A DNA stretch of 64,000 nt, from assembly GCF_900453205.1 (NCBI RefSeq), contig NZ_UGQU01000001.1:868001-932000 (forward strand), written 5' to 3'. The notes beneath the pieces were generated by a model that saw only the letters and a program-made list of their open reading frames with translations, ran no database searches and was not told where the DNA came from. This DNA comes from Moraxella lacunata (GTDB lineage: Bacteria > Pseudomonadota > Gammaproteobacteria > Pseudomonadales > Moraxellaceae). Each line of letters begins with the position of its first letter. Position 1 is the first letter of the stretch. The position numbers and the translations under genes are program-made. Positions 34,134 through 43,587 of this stretch are shown here, piece after piece.

Positions 34134-36709
34134 GCTTTATCCCCGAGCATATTATTTAAAAATTCAAGCACGTTTTTGGAGCTTGCTTTTTGTTGCAAGG
34201 CGACAAGCTCCGCCTTGACCATCTCTTTATCATCGCCCGACAGCGTGTACCAACGAGCCAGAGCGGACAAGGAGCGAGAAGCCAGCACAGGATTTATCAC
34301 ATCTAAGCGAGCCACTGCCGACAGATACAGCGAAATGCCGTCTTTTGTCCATAACTGAGTGGGCTTGCTTGCCAATCCGCCAAGCGTGGTACGCACACGG
34401 TTTGGCGTTTGCCAGTCATAATCCGCCCGTTCCATAAGAGCCTTGATAAACGCCACATCACGGCTGTCCGCCCCTGCTTGCACGCTAAACCATGAGTCAA
34501 TGACAAGGTCGTTATCATGATATTCTTCATAAAACTGAGCGGTATAATCGTCCGCATTTGGCAAGCCAAACTCAATCATCGCCCCCAATGCCCCGAGCTG
34601 TTCACTCATGCAAGTGGCGTTGGTGTACTGGCGTTCGGTGCGTTCGGTCATGTCAAGTTTGGCGGTCAGTGCTAGATTGAGTAGCACATTTCTAAGGAGT
34701 CTCACCCCACGAGCGTCAGGCGTGTCCTCATACGGCACGATAGGCAGGGCGTCATACCACACTTGTACATGGTCGGCTAGGGCGTGGGCGATTTGCTCTT
34801 TTAGGGCGGTGCGTGTCGCCTTGACCGCTTGTGGGTTGTAGTCCTTATCGTACGCCACCGCAAGCTCGCTTTCGCTTGGCATATCAAACAGGCGAGCGGT
34901 CAGCATGGGGTCTTTGTGCATGAGCGTTGGCACGATACGTTTTAGGATGTCGGTCAGCAAGGCGACATTGTCCGATTTGCCAAACAACAGTCTACCCACC
35001 AACGTCTGCACCGCTTGCCATTGGTTAAAGCCTTCGTTTTCAAATTGTACGATTTTTACCAAATCTTCATCGGTATAGTCAAATTCTAGCTTGACAGGGG
35101 CGGAGAAATTACGCAGTACCGACACCACAGGACGCACCCCGCCCAAATCCAATCCGTCAAAACCAAACGTATCGCTGTCTTTGGTCAAAAGTAACAACTC
35201 TTGGGCGAGTAGCTCCCCACTCTCCCCATGAAAAATCGCCACGTCTATCGGTATGGGTAGGGCTTTTGGCTCATCAAATCCTGCCACATGGCGAGTTTGT
35301 TGGCTAAATGTCAGTTTGACACTATCATCTGCCACGTCAAATCCGCCCGTCAGCACAGGCGTACCTGCTTGGGTATACCACGCCAAAAAGTCAAGTACAC
35401 GACCATCGCCCACACTCATCGCCGATAAAAAATCTTCAATGGTAACGGCTTGACCGTCATAGCGGGTAAAATATTCGTCCGTGCCTTGACGGAATTTGTC
35501 TTTGCCAAGCAAGGTTGCTATCATACGCACGATTTCCGCCCCTTTTTCATAGACGGTAACGGTGTAGAAGTTGTTAATCTCCACAAAACTGTCAGGACGC
35601 ACAGGGTGAGCCAGCACGCCTGCGTCTTCTTTGAACTGATGAGCCTTTAAAAAGCCCACGTCATCAATGCGTTGCACCGCAGGCGAGCGATGACTTGATG
35701 AAAAACTTTGGTCTCTAAATACGGTAAAGCCTTCTTTTAGGCACAGCTGAAACCAATCACGGCAAGTAATGCGGTTGCCCGTCCAGTTATGAAAATATTC
35801 GTGGGCGATGACCGCTTTGACATGAAAGCTCCGCTCATCGGTCGTGGTTTTTGGGCTAGATAATACGCAAGATGTGTTAAAGATATTTAAGCCCTTATTT
35901 TCCATTGCCCCCATGTTAAATTGCCCTGTGGCGACAATCATATAACGATCAAGGTCATACGCCCGCCCATAATGCTCTTCGTCCCAGTGCATGGCGTCTT
36001 TTAGGGCGGTCATGGCAACGTGGCATTTGTCAATGTCGGCAGGCACGGCGTAGATTTCTAGGAGTACTTCACGCCCCTCACTGGTCGTGTAGTGGTCGCT
36101 TATCACCGCCAAATCCGCCACCACGCACGCAAACAGATAGCTTGGCTTTTTGGTGGGGTCATGCCAGACGGCAAAATGTCTGTCATCGCCCACGTCGCCT
36201 TTTTCTATCAAATTACCATTGGCAAGCAGTACAGGAAAACGCTTGTCCGCTTCTACTCGGGTGGTGTATTCGGTCAAAACGTCAGGGCGGTCAGGGAAAA
36301 AGGTGATTTTACGAAAGCCCTCTGGTTCGCATTGGGTAACAAACATCAGCTCATCGCCCGTACCCGACTGATACAAGCCTTCTAGGGCGGTGTTGGTTTG
36401 GGGGGTGATTTTTACGTCAATGGCGACTTTGGCGACATCGGGGGCGTTGTGAATGGTTAGGCTCTCATCATCTAAGGCATAATCATCAGCCGTTAGCACT
36501 TTGTCATTGATACTAATATTTAAAAGTTCAAGCTCACGCCCTAGCAGGACAAGTTTGCCGTCATGCTCACGGCTCATGTTTAGCACGCTAGATACGGTGG
36601 CGTGGTCATCAAATACTTTAATGTCTAGGCAAATATCATCCACACGATAAGTCGGTGGCGTGTAGTCTTTTAGGTGGATTTTTTGGGGTTCTTTATTGCT
36701 ACTGGTCAT
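34130..36709 (-). CDS. pepN: aminopeptidase N
   Basis: M1-family zinc aminopeptidase that degrades peptides in the cytoplasm. I placed the start at ATG 36709 (MTSSNKEPQKIHLKDYTPPT), which has AGGA six bases upstream; an in-frame start at 36754 would add 15 residues unlike the family. The GAMEN motif lies near residue 265. The zinc site HEYFHNWTGNRIT lies near 300, followed by LCLKEGFTVFRDQ with the third ligand. 859 residues fits the proteobacterial PepN. First gene of the operon pepN - Sel1 protein - waaA - rsmE. Confidence 0.96.
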   Translation of the reverse strand: MTSSNKEPQKIHLKDYTPPTYRVDDICLDIKVFDDHATVSSVLNMSREHDGKLVLLGRELELLNISINDKVLTADDYALDDESLTIHNAPDVAKVAIDVKITPQTNTALEGLYQSGTGDELMFVTQCEPEGFRKITFFPDRPDVLTEYTTRVEADKRFPVLLANGNLIEKGDVGDDRHFAVWHDPTKKPSYLFACVVADLAVISDHYTTSEGREVLLEIYAVPADIDKCHVAMTALKDAMHWDEEHYGRAYDLDRYMIVATGQFNMGAMENKGLNIFNTSCVLSSPKTTTDERSFHVKAVIAHEYFHNWTGNRITCRDWFQLCLKEGFTVFRDQSFSSSHRSPAVQRIDDVGFLKAHQFKEDAGVLAHPVRPDSFVEINNFYTVTVYEKGAEIVRMIATLLGKDKFRQGTDEYFTRYDGQAVTIEDFLSAMSVGDGRVLDFLAWYTQAGTPVLTGGFDVADDSVKLTFSQQTRHVAGFDEPKALPIPIDVAIFHGESGELLAQELLLLTKDSDTFGFDGLDLGGVRPVVSVLRNFSAPVKLEFDYTDEDLVKIVQFENEGFNQWQAVQTLVGRLLFGKSDNVALLTDILKRIVPTLMHKDPMLTARLFDMPSESELAVAYDKDYNPQAVKATRTALKEQIAHALADHVQVWYDALPIVPYEDTPDARGVRLLRNVLLNLALTAKLDMTERTERQYTNATCMSEQLGALGAMIEFGLPNADDYTAQFYEEYHDNDLVIDSWFSVQAGADSRDVAFIKALMERADYDWQTPNRVRTTLGGLASKPTQLWTKDGISLYLSAVARLDVINPVLASRSLSALARWYTLSGDDKEMVKAELVALQQKASSKNVLEFLNNMLGDKA

Positions 36710-37041
36710 GGTTTTTCCTAGTTTAGGTTTGAATTTAAATCGATAAATTAACACGCCATACTATCAAATTTTTACCATGAAAAAAAGACCGTCTCACCCC
36801 CAAAATCACCAATATGGTCATTTATTTTGCCATCGCTTATCAAAAAACCCCAAAAACAGCCAACTTTTCCGCCCAAATACCCCAAAAACAACCCTAAAAT
36901 GACTTGCTAAGCCCATCAAATTTTGTCATTATAGAGCATGATTTTCTCACATGATTTTGCAAATTGTCATTAAGTAGCAAACTGTGGTAAAATGGTACAA
37001 TCGTCAAAATAGTTTTATAATTCTTCAATTAAGGAGCATTT
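36710..37041. other. intergenic region between divergent pepN and pal
   Basis: 332 bases with no gene. It holds a pal promoter candidate (36964-36993) and, by position, the pepN promoter. The centre is C/A-rich on the plus strand (many CCCCAAAA stretches), with no clear structure. Confidence 0.5.
36964..36993 (+). promoter_or_regulatory. likely promoter of pal
   Basis: TTGTCA (36964-36969), an 18-base spacer and TAAAAT (36988-36993), about 48 bases before the pal start. Confidence 0.5.
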
Positions 37042-37560
37042 ATGCTTACTTCTAAAATCTCAAAAGCCCTTGTATTGGCTTTGACTGCCAGCACCCTTAT
37101 GGTGACAGGCTGTGCCAGCAAAAAGCCAAAATCACAAGTAATTGTTGCCCCCCTAGGTGGTTACGGTGCTAATGGTGGCTATACTGGCGGTGCTTTGGTC
37201 AATAACTCAGATGCCATCCAAAACGCCGCTCGCAACATGCAAGGCGTGGTGCATTTTGACTTTGACTCTGACGCCATCCGTGCCGATGCTGCTGCCATCC
37301 TAGACCAACAAGCCCAATTCTTGAACGCCAATCAAGGTGCACGCGTGCAAATCGCAGGTCATACCGATGAGCGTGGCACTCGTGAATACAACATGAGCTT
37401 GGGCGAGCGTCGTGCCGCTGCCGTTCGTAGCTATCTTGCCAGCAAAGGCGTGAACACTGCCAATGTAGAGATTCTAAGTTTTGGTGAAGAGCAACCTGTC
37501 GCCACAGGCTCAAACGAAGCATCATGGGCTCAAAACCGCCGTGCCGAACTAAGCTACTAA
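37042..37560 (+). CDS. pal: peptidoglycan-associated lipoprotein Pal
   Basis: Outer-membrane lipoprotein that ties the outer membrane to peptidoglycan in the Tol-Pal system. Signal peptide with lipobox VTGC (Cys24), then a Gly-rich linker. The OmpA-like domain follows with VVHFDFDSDAIRADAAAILD, QIAGHTDERGTREYNMSLGE (peptidoglycan-binding Asp and Arg) and RRAELSY at the end. 172 residues. AAGGAGCATTT precedes the ATG. No tol genes adjoin it here, unlike the usual tolQRAB-pal order. Confidence 0.94.
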   Translation: MLTSKISKALVLALTASTLMVTGCASKKPKSQVIVAPLGGYGANGGYTGGALVNNSDAIQNAARNMQGVVHFDFDSDAIRADAAAILDQQAQFLNANQGARVQIAGHTDERGTREYNMSLGERRAAAVRSYLASKGVNTANVEILSFGEEQPVATGSNEASWAQNRRAELSY

Positions 37561-37576
37561 TTCAATCAGCTTTATA

Positions 37577-37613
37577 AAATAAACCCAAATCTTGTGATTT
37601 GGGTTTATTTATG
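37577..37613 (+). terminator. terminator of pal
   Basis: AAATAAACCCAAATC and GATTTGGGTTTATTT form a long stem with a 4-base loop, ending in T residues. Confidence 0.9.
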
Positions 37614-37821
37614 GCTTGGATTTGGTGGTTTGGTTTTTGTGGCACTTTTTATGTTTTTATAAAAGGAATTTTATCTTTCATCATCTTACGGTCAACCAAA
37701 TTGAATTTTACCACAAAAAACCGTGATACTTTTTCATTTTGTAGAGCACATCTTTTAACTGTATATTTTTAATGCGTATAAGACAAAAATTCACTTTTAT
37801 CACTCAAAAAACACCCAGTAA

Positions 37822-37976
37822 TTAGGGCGTGCCTACCCTTTATAACACTAGGGCGTGCCCACCATTGATAACATTTTTACAAAGTAAGATGAAATTTAAC
37901 GCTTTAATCCATTTTTGCATGAAAAATGGCTAAATCTTATTTTCCATTGCAAATACAAAAAACAGGCACACCCTAA
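37822..37976 (-). repeat. short inverted-repeat element, family B, compact copy
   Basis: Core 37848-37976 (about 129 bp): it starts CTAGGGCGTGCCCACCATTGATAAC and ends ACAGGCACACCCTAA, as terminal inverted repeats. It is the reverse complement of the outer parts of the longer copy at 43588-43855. A further terminal-repeat-like TTAGGGCGTGCCTACC sits just outside at 37822. The remaining bases of the 664-base gap 37561-38224 hold the pal terminator and AT-rich DNA with no gene. Confidence 0.7.
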
Positions 37977-38224
37977 TAATTTCTCATTTTAATTGGGCGT
38001 TTAGCAAGATTATTTTTAAAAATTTTAACACAAACTCATGGTATGGTTTTCTTATAAAATTGTTGCAATATTGTTCTTTTTTAAATGATTTGTAAAGCCA
38101 CTATCGCATTTATGATGATTTTAACGTAGAATGTTTTTATGTTGATTATTTTGATTAAAATCAATATCAGTCTTTTTTAATTTAATCCGTCAATTTTTAA
38201 CTGACACATGAGTAAGGAGTTTTT

Positions 38225-39940
38225 ATGAACCTGATCGACCATTTACAAACCATCGTTACCCCCAAAGTCCTATCCTTGATTGGCGAGCATGGTGGCGATG
38301 ACACTGCCAAAAGAAATGCATTGACAGAATTGTTTGGGCTGTTTGGCGTGAATCTTGCCAACCCCGACATCGCCTCCCGAGTGCAAGCACTGACTCCTGA
38401 ACAGCTCGAAGATGGCAACCATGTTCTAAATACTGTTGTCCAAGACACGCAAGGCACCAGTCAAGTGAGTACCTTAAATAACGAGCTTGCTTCTGAGCAT
38501 GGATTGTCACATACCACCACAGAAGCCTTAACCAGCGCTGCCGCACCACTCATCGTACACGAACTGAACACCTTAGCAGGTTCAAACTCTCTTGCCATTT
38601 TCTTGCAAGAAAAAGCAGATGATTTTGCTGGATTTTTGCCTAATTGGGCAGAAAAATTACTGCCAGCAGGACTACTGACAGGCACTGGTGCCTTGGGTGC
38701 AACGTCGTTGGCAGACATTACTGCCGATGCCACAAGCACACCTACGACACCAGTTGCACCAACCACCGAAAAAGTCTCAGACCCTGCTACCGCCCATGTA
38801 AATGGTCAAGTACAGCCCATCAAAAAAGAAGAAGGTAGCTTTATGAAAGCCCTACTACCCATCATCGGCCTGGTGATTTTTGCAGGGTTGGCATGGCTCT
38901 TATTGCGTGGCTGTCAAGAGAAGCCAGCCCCTGTGGCGACACCTGTCACACCCCCTGCCGAGACCGTCCCTGCCAGTGGTGCCGTCGCAGGTTTAGCTCC
39001 TGCCACGCTTAACTTTGCCACCGATGAGACAGGTCAAGGCATCTACTCTTGCCGTGGCGAAGCAGGCAGTGAAGGCGTTTTTGCTAATATTCGCACCGCC
39101 CTATCAGGCGTGTTCGGTGTCGCCGATGACACATGCCGTCTGAGTGTCAGCTCTGGTGTGTCAGACACGTTCCCTGCCAGCGAGCATTTGATTGACATCT
39201 TTAATCTCATGAAAGGCGTACCTAATGCCAGCGTAAGCATCAGCGACAAAACCATCCGCTTTAACGCAGCCAACGCCGATGACATCACCAAACTCATCGA
39301 TGGCACCAAAGTACTCGTTCCTGCCGACTTTGTGGTCGAAGCGGAGCCACAGCTTGACATCAACAGCGTTGTGACTGACAGCATCAATACCGCCAAAAAC
39401 GCCATCGCAGGTCTGACCGACACATCTACCGCAGATGACTTAGTGCGTGCATTGAACCTACAAATCATCAACTTTGCCAATGATTCAAGTGAGATTCCTG
39501 AGCAAAATAAAGAAATCCTTGGCCTAGCAGCCACCAAACTTGCTAAGTTGCCTGACGCCAGACTAACCATCACCGGTCACACCGACAGCAATGCTTCACA
39601 TGAATACAACAAAACTTTGTCCGAGCAACGTGCCAAAGCCGTTCATGACTATCTAGTTTCTAAGGGCGTGCCTGATGAGCGTTTGGAGACCTTTGGAGCA
39701 AGTTTTGACCACCCTGTAGCAACCAACGCCACCGAGCAAGGTCGCTTCCAAAACCGTCGTATTGAGTTCACACTCATCCAAGACGGCGAGCAAATCGCTG
39801 CTGTTGGTAATGCACCGACCAGTCCTGCTACTGCTATCCAAGAGGCACAAGAAGCCCCTGCTGATACGACAGCCGAGACAGCAGAGCCTACTGCTGACAC
39901 AGCACCAGAGTCAGCGGACGCCCCTGCCAAGAACAAATAA
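38225..39940 (+). CDS. membrane protein with DUF937-like N-terminus and OmpA-like C-terminus
   Basis: 571 residues. The cytoplasmic N-terminus (about 1-160; NLIDHLQTIVTPKVLSLIGE, ELNTLAGSNSLAIFLQEKAD) resembles the DUF937/YidB type of helical domain. A Thr/Pro linker leads to one membrane helix (ALLPIIGLVIFAGLAWLLLR, about 216-235). The periplasmic part has two segments with conserved Cys (TGQGIYSCRGEAGSEGVF; ADDTCRLSVSSGV). It ends in an OmpA domain with IINFANDSSEIPEQNKEIL and LTITGHTDSNASHEYNKTLS. The Ala/Thr/Pro tail is disordered. Likely a peptidoglycan-binding inner-membrane anchor with a cytoplasmic sensor or scaffold; role unknown. Confidence 0.82.
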   Translation: MNLIDHLQTIVTPKVLSLIGEHGGDDTAKRNALTELFGLFGVNLANPDIASRVQALTPEQLEDGNHVLNTVVQDTQGTSQVSTLNNELASEHGLSHTTTEALTSAAAPLIVHELNTLAGSNSLAIFLQEKADDFAGFLPNWAEKLLPAGLLTGTGALGATSLADITADATSTPTTPVAPTTEKVSDPATAHVNGQVQPIKKEEGSFMKALLPIIGLVIFAGLAWLLLRGCQEKPAPVATPVTPPAETVPASGAVAGLAPATLNFATDETGQGIYSCRGEAGSEGVFANIRTALSGVFGVADDTCRLSVSSGVSDTFPASEHLIDIFNLMKGVPNASVSISDKTIRFNAANADDITKLIDGTKVLVPADFVVEAEPQLDINSVVTDSINTAKNAIAGLTDTSTADDLVRALNLQIINFANDSSEIPEQNKEILGLAATKLAKLPDARLTITGHTDSNASHEYNKTLSEQRAKAVHDYLVSKGVPDERLETFGASFDHPVATNATEQGRFQNRRIEFTLIQDGEQIAAVGNAPTSPATAIQEAQEAPADTTAETAEPTADTAPESADAPAKNK

Positions 39941-39967
39941 TCGGTTTTGACAAAACCGTGGTACAAT

Positions 39968-40002
39968 AAAAGCCCAACATGTCAGTCATGCTGGGCTTTT
40001 AT
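39968..40002 (+). terminator. terminator of the DUF937/OmpA gene
   Basis: AAAAGCCCAACATG and CATGCTGGGCTTTT form a stem with one mismatch, followed by ATGTTTATTTT. Confidence 0.8.
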
Positions 40003-40023
40003 GTTTATTTTAAGAATACCAAA

Positions 40024-40051
40024 TCATGCCTACCGTTTCATGCCTACCGTT
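40024..40051 (+). repeat. 14-bp tandem duplication at the rluE start
   Basis: TCATGCCTACCGTT occurs twice in direct tandem (40024-40037, 40038-40051). Only the second ATG (40040) is in frame with rluE; the first is out of frame. Confidence 0.85.
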
Positions 40052-40654
40052 GTCCTGTTTAACAAACCCTATAATGTCCACAGTCAATTTCGTAAAGACC
40101 ATGACCAAATGATGACCCTTGCCGACTATTTTGATGACAAAAGTCTGCGTGTGGCAGGACGCTTGGACAAAGACAGCGAAGGACTGCTCGTTCTCACCGA
40201 TAACGGCACGCTCAACCATTTCATCACCACACCACCCACGCACGGCAAAGCCAAATCATGGGGCAAGACTTATCTGGTGCAAGTAGAATACACCCCAACC
40301 GACAACCAACTTCACGCCCTGCGTACAGGCGTGACCCTAAAAGACGGTAAAACCCTGCCTGCCCATATCTTGCACCTAGATGATGACAACCTACCCATTG
40401 ATGTATGGGACAGACATCCGCCCATTCGTGAGCGTAAAAATATCCCCACCGCATGGCTTGTGATGACCATCTTTGAAGGCAAAAACCGCCAAATCCGTCG
40501 CATGACTGCCCATGTCGGTCTGCCTTGCCTAAGACTCATCCGCTTACAAATCGGTAGTGATAAGCTCGGCTGGCACGTTGGCGACTTGGCTGTCGGGCAA
40601 AGCAGACGTATTCATATCAGCCATGATGAGCTGACACGAATACTGCGGGGCTGA
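40040..40654 (+). CDS. rluE: 23S rRNA pseudouridine synthase RluE
   Basis: RsuA-family pseudouridine synthase without an S4 domain, expected to act on U2457 of 23S rRNA. It starts MPTVVLFNKPYNVHSQFRKD, has the catalytic block LRVAGRLDKDSEGLLVLTDNG with Asp near residue 46, and continues GKTYLVQVEYTPTDNQ and IFEGKNRQIRRMTAHVGLPC. 204 residues. The start sits in the second copy of a 14-bp tandem duplication. No good Shine-Dalgarno is seen before it, so the N-terminus should be checked. It follows the DUF937/OmpA gene but behind a terminator. Confidence 0.92.
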   Translation: MPTVVLFNKPYNVHSQFRKDHDQMMTLADYFDDKSLRVAGRLDKDSEGLLVLTDNGTLNHFITTPPTHGKAKSWGKTYLVQVEYTPTDNQLHALRTGVTLKDGKTLPAHILHLDDDNLPIDVWDRHPPIRERKNIPTAWLVMTIFEGKNRQIRRMTAHVGLPCLRLIRLQIGSDKLGWHVGDLAVGQSRRIHISHDELTRILRG

Positions 40655-40679
40655 TTGGATAATCCTATTATCCAACACC

Positions 40680-42530
40680 CTATGATTTGAGCCATTTATC
40701 AAAAACAAACCACCCTTTTTCTTGGTAGTCTGCCGTACGCACCGACACACTCTCATGCCGTGTTGGTATGCCACGGGTCACGGTAAAGGTACGAAGCTCA
40801 TCACGGCGAAAGGCATGCACCACCACGCTGTCGGCATGGGTCAGTGCTGATTTTATGCCCACGCTACTGGCACGAATGCCATCTATCGCGATGATGACAT
40901 CGCCCACCGACAGCCCTGCACCACTGGCGATACTGCCACGGTGTAGATGCTTGATTTTCAGACCATCCCCACTCTCATCCACGCTCATGCCCCATGCCGT
41001 CTGGGTCTGCTGACTGTCTAGCACCGCCCCGAACTCACTCGTGAGTGACACAAGGGGTAACTCATCTATGCCCACGACATAGCGATGATAAAAGTCCTGC
41101 CATGCGTCCACCCCCATCATAGAGCCGATGACATCACCAAGATTATCATCGGTCATGCCAAACCGCTTATCATCGCTCTGTTTGGATTTGTCATAAAAGG
41201 CTTTGACGACATCAAACAGGCGGTATCTACCCCCTGAATGTTTTAACAAACTCAAATCCAAACACAACGCCACGAGCGCCCCTTTGTTATAATAACTCAC
41301 GCTCTGATTGGCGGTGTTCTCATCAGGGCGATACAGCTTTATCCATGTATCAAAGCTTGACTCCGCCACGCTTTGGTGTCTGCGACCGTCTGTCTTGTAA
41401 TAGCGGTTGATTTGGGCGGTGATGAGCTTAAAATAACTTGCCCTATCAATCACGCCTGAGACCAATAACATCAAATCATCCAAATAACTGGTAAAACCTT
41501 CAAATATCCACAACAAGGGCGTGTAGGCTTCTGTTTGTAAATCACTGTCCATCATCACATCAGGACGCACCGACTTGACCCACCACGCATGAAAATACTC
41601 ATGGCTACATAACCCCAAAAACCGCTGATAAGATTCGCTTGGCACATCAGACTCACCCACAGGCAAATCGGTGCGTGGCGTGATAAGGGCGGTTGAGTTG
41701 ATATGTTCTAACCCACCATAATCACTGCCCGTTACCATCGTCATAAAGGTATAGTCAGTAAAAGGCACATCGCCCAATAGGTCAGCATAGCTTTGGCAAA
41801 TCTTTTGTACATCTGCCGACAACCTTGTCAAATCAGCACGGTGTCGCCCTGCGATAAAAAAGCGATGAGCCACCCCTTTGTCCGCCACCTGCACCGTAAA
41901 GTCAAACAGCGACTGCACCCCAAATTCAAAGGGATAATCATAATATTCAAAGGCTTCTTTGGGGGCAAGCGAATACCCCACCCCCTGTTCATGCTCACGC
42001 ACGACATGGGGCAGACCGCAGGCGAGCGATGAGCCTTGATTTTTTACCAAAAAGCTCTGTGGTACATGCAAATGCACACAAGCAAACGCCCGTTCATTAT
42101 TTGATACCATCAAAAGAAGCGATGTAAAATTACCAAACAGTCGGCTGTCATCGACAAATGCCGTCCGCACCGACAAATCATGGCAGTACACTTCATAATG
42201 CACCGTTATCCGCCCCGCCTGCCCAATATTGGCAAATTCATAACGGTTCTTAGCACTTTTGCTTGCCCGATACGCCCGCCCTGTCTCATCATAGGCGATG
42301 ACTTTGGTGATGTTCTTGCTAAACTCACGCACCAAATAACTGCCTGCTATCCAAGTTGGTAGCCACAAACTAAGCCCGTCACCAGAGCGTTCAATGTCCG
42401 CCACATCAAAGCTCATGATGACATCAACCAAATGCTCATGACATCGGGTAAAGTCAAGCACATAATGAATGGCAACATCCTGCTCGCTGTTCGTCTTTGG
42501 CAAATTAGGGGTTGTATTTAGGTGTGTCAT
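40680..42530 (-). CDS. M61-family peptidase with PDZ domain
   Basis: 616 residues from ATG 42530 (MTHLNTTPNLPKTNSEQDVA); an upstream ATG at 42623 would add 31 Asn/Phe-rich residues that look non-coding. An N-terminal beta domain (HYVLDFTRCHEHLVDVIMSF) is followed by the zinc site SHEYFHAWWVKSVRP (about residue 305) and WIFEGFTSYLDDLML with the Glu ligand. A PDZ domain near the C-terminus has SIASGAGLSVGDVIIAIDGI. This is the glycyl-aminopeptidase-like M61 family. No signal peptide, so probably cytoplasmic. Convergent with rluE. Confidence 0.9.
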   Translation of the reverse strand: MTHLNTTPNLPKTNSEQDVAIHYVLDFTRCHEHLVDVIMSFDVADIERSGDGLSLWLPTWIAGSYLVREFSKNITKVIAYDETGRAYRASKSAKNRYEFANIGQAGRITVHYEVYCHDLSVRTAFVDDSRLFGNFTSLLLMVSNNERAFACVHLHVPQSFLVKNQGSSLACGLPHVVREHEQGVGYSLAPKEAFEYYDYPFEFGVQSLFDFTVQVADKGVAHRFFIAGRHRADLTRLSADVQKICQSYADLLGDVPFTDYTFMTMVTGSDYGGLEHINSTALITPRTDLPVGESDVPSESYQRFLGLCSHEYFHAWWVKSVRPDVMMDSDLQTEAYTPLLWIFEGFTSYLDDLMLLVSGVIDRASYFKLITAQINRYYKTDGRRHQSVAESSFDTWIKLYRPDENTANQSVSYYNKGALVALCLDLSLLKHSGGRYRLFDVVKAFYDKSKQSDDKRFGMTDDNLGDVIGSMMGVDAWQDFYHRYVVGIDELPLVSLTSEFGAVLDSQQTQTAWGMSVDESGDGLKIKHLHRGSIASGAGLSVGDVIIAIDGIRASSVGIKSALTHADSVVVHAFRRDELRTFTVTRGIPTRHESVSVRTADYQEKGWFVFDKWLKS

Positions 42531-42741
42531 TGTATTTACCTTATTAAACTCATCAAAATTGGTGTTATTAAAATTGGTGTTGTTGTTTAAAAATATTTTA
42601 AAATTGCAAATGCAAGATAACAAACATTGTTAAACAACATATTATCAACTGACGCCATTATAACAAAATTGATTTAAATCTGCTTTAATCGACTTTTAAA
42701 AGATTTTTGTAACCAATGCCCAACATTAGCCAAAACTTTGC

Positions 42742-42747
42742 TATAAT
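42742..42747 (+). promoter_or_regulatory. -10 element upstream of slyD
   Basis: TATAAT at 42742-42747 followed by AGCCCTTG, about 70 bases before slyD; the -35 region is not clear. Confidence 0.45.
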
Positions 42748-42815
42748 AGCCCTTGATTATCGGTAATGACACCCCATTTACTGATAAACATTTTTCACTT
42801 TTATAGGAAAATTTC

Positions 42816-43301
42816 ATGTCAATGATTGCAAATGACACCGTTGTACGATTCAACTACACCCTAACCAACAGCGACGGCGACGTGCTTGATAAATCAAATG
42901 GCGAACCGCTTGCCTACTTGCACGGTCACCACAACATCATCCCTGGTCTTGAAGCCCAAATGGAAGGCAAAGGTGCAGGCGATAAGTTCACCGTCACTGT
43001 TGCCCCCGAAGACGCTTATGGTGAGTACCTTGCCGAAGCTGTTCAAGAAGTGCCACGGGCAAATTTCCAAGGTGTTGACAACATCGAAGTTGGCATGCAA
43101 TTTCAATCACAAACCGACGACGGTCATGTCATGCTTGTGACTGTTAAAGACGTGAATGATGACGTGGTGGTCGTGGACGGCAACCATCCGCTAGCTGGCG
43201 TGACTTTGACGTTTGACGTTGAGGTGATTGATGTGCGTGAAGCCACTGCCGATGAGATTGCTCACGGTCATGCACACGGTGTGGGCGGTCATCATCACTG
43301 A
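42816..43301 (+). CDS. slyD: FKBP-type peptidyl-prolyl isomerase SlyD
   Basis: 161 residues. The FKBP barrel (MIANDTVVRFNYTLTNSDGD, LAYLHGHHNIIPGLEAQMEG) has the inserted-in-flap chaperone domain. DVEVIDVREATADEIAHGHA leads into a His-rich tail (HGHAHGVGGHHH) that binds Ni or Zn. Acts as a folding catalyst and metal-handling chaperone in the cytoplasm. Single gene with its own -10 at 42742 and terminator. TAGGAAAATTTC precedes the ATG. Confidence 0.95.
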   Translation: MSMIANDTVVRFNYTLTNSDGDVLDKSNGEPLAYLHGHHNIIPGLEAQMEGKGAGDKFTVTVAPEDAYGEYLAEAVQEVPRANFQGVDNIEVGMQFQSQTDDGHVMLVTVKDVNDDVVVVDGNHPLAGVTLTFDVEVIDVREATADEIAHGHAHGVGGHHH

Positions 43302-43317
43302 TTGGCTCATCATTTAC

Positions 43318-43347
43318 AAAACCCAAACGTTTGCTTTGGGTTTTTTG
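43318..43347 (+). terminator. terminator of slyD
   Basis: AAAACCCAAA and TTTGGGTTTT form a stem around CGTTTGC, followed by TTGTTTTT. Confidence 0.88.
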
Positions 43348-43385
43348 TTTTTTAAAGGATTATAATAAGCATTTTTCAAGAAAAA

Positions 43386-43488
43386 TACATCCAAACAACT
43401 TGATATTTACCACGGGTTTGTAGGGGTGTGCTGAGCACACCCTTTAATGATATTACCGCACAAGTAATTCTAAAAACTGGGCGTATGG
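43386..43488 (+). repeat. copy of repeat family A (left half and short right end)
   Basis: TACATCCAAACAACTTGATATTTACCACGGGTTTGTAGGGG matches 13076-13120 nearly base for base, then GTGTGCTGAGCACACCC and TTTAATGATATTAC. The right end (CTGGGCGTA) is diverged. It lies in the 567-base gap between slyD and the META lipoprotein gene. Confidence 0.65.
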
Positions 43489-43524
43489 GAGTGAACATAA
43501 CACCCAAAAATCAAGACATTACAT

Positions 43525-43550
43525 AGGGCAAATTGCAATTTTCCCCACAA
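43525..43550 (+). repeat. dispersed repeat, family D copy 3 (partial)
   Basis: GGGCAAATTGCAATTTTCCCC matches the left half of the copy at 8339; the right half is absent. Confidence 0.45.
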
Positions 43551-43587
43551 ATCCATCCAAAAATATCATCAATTAGCAATATAAAAT

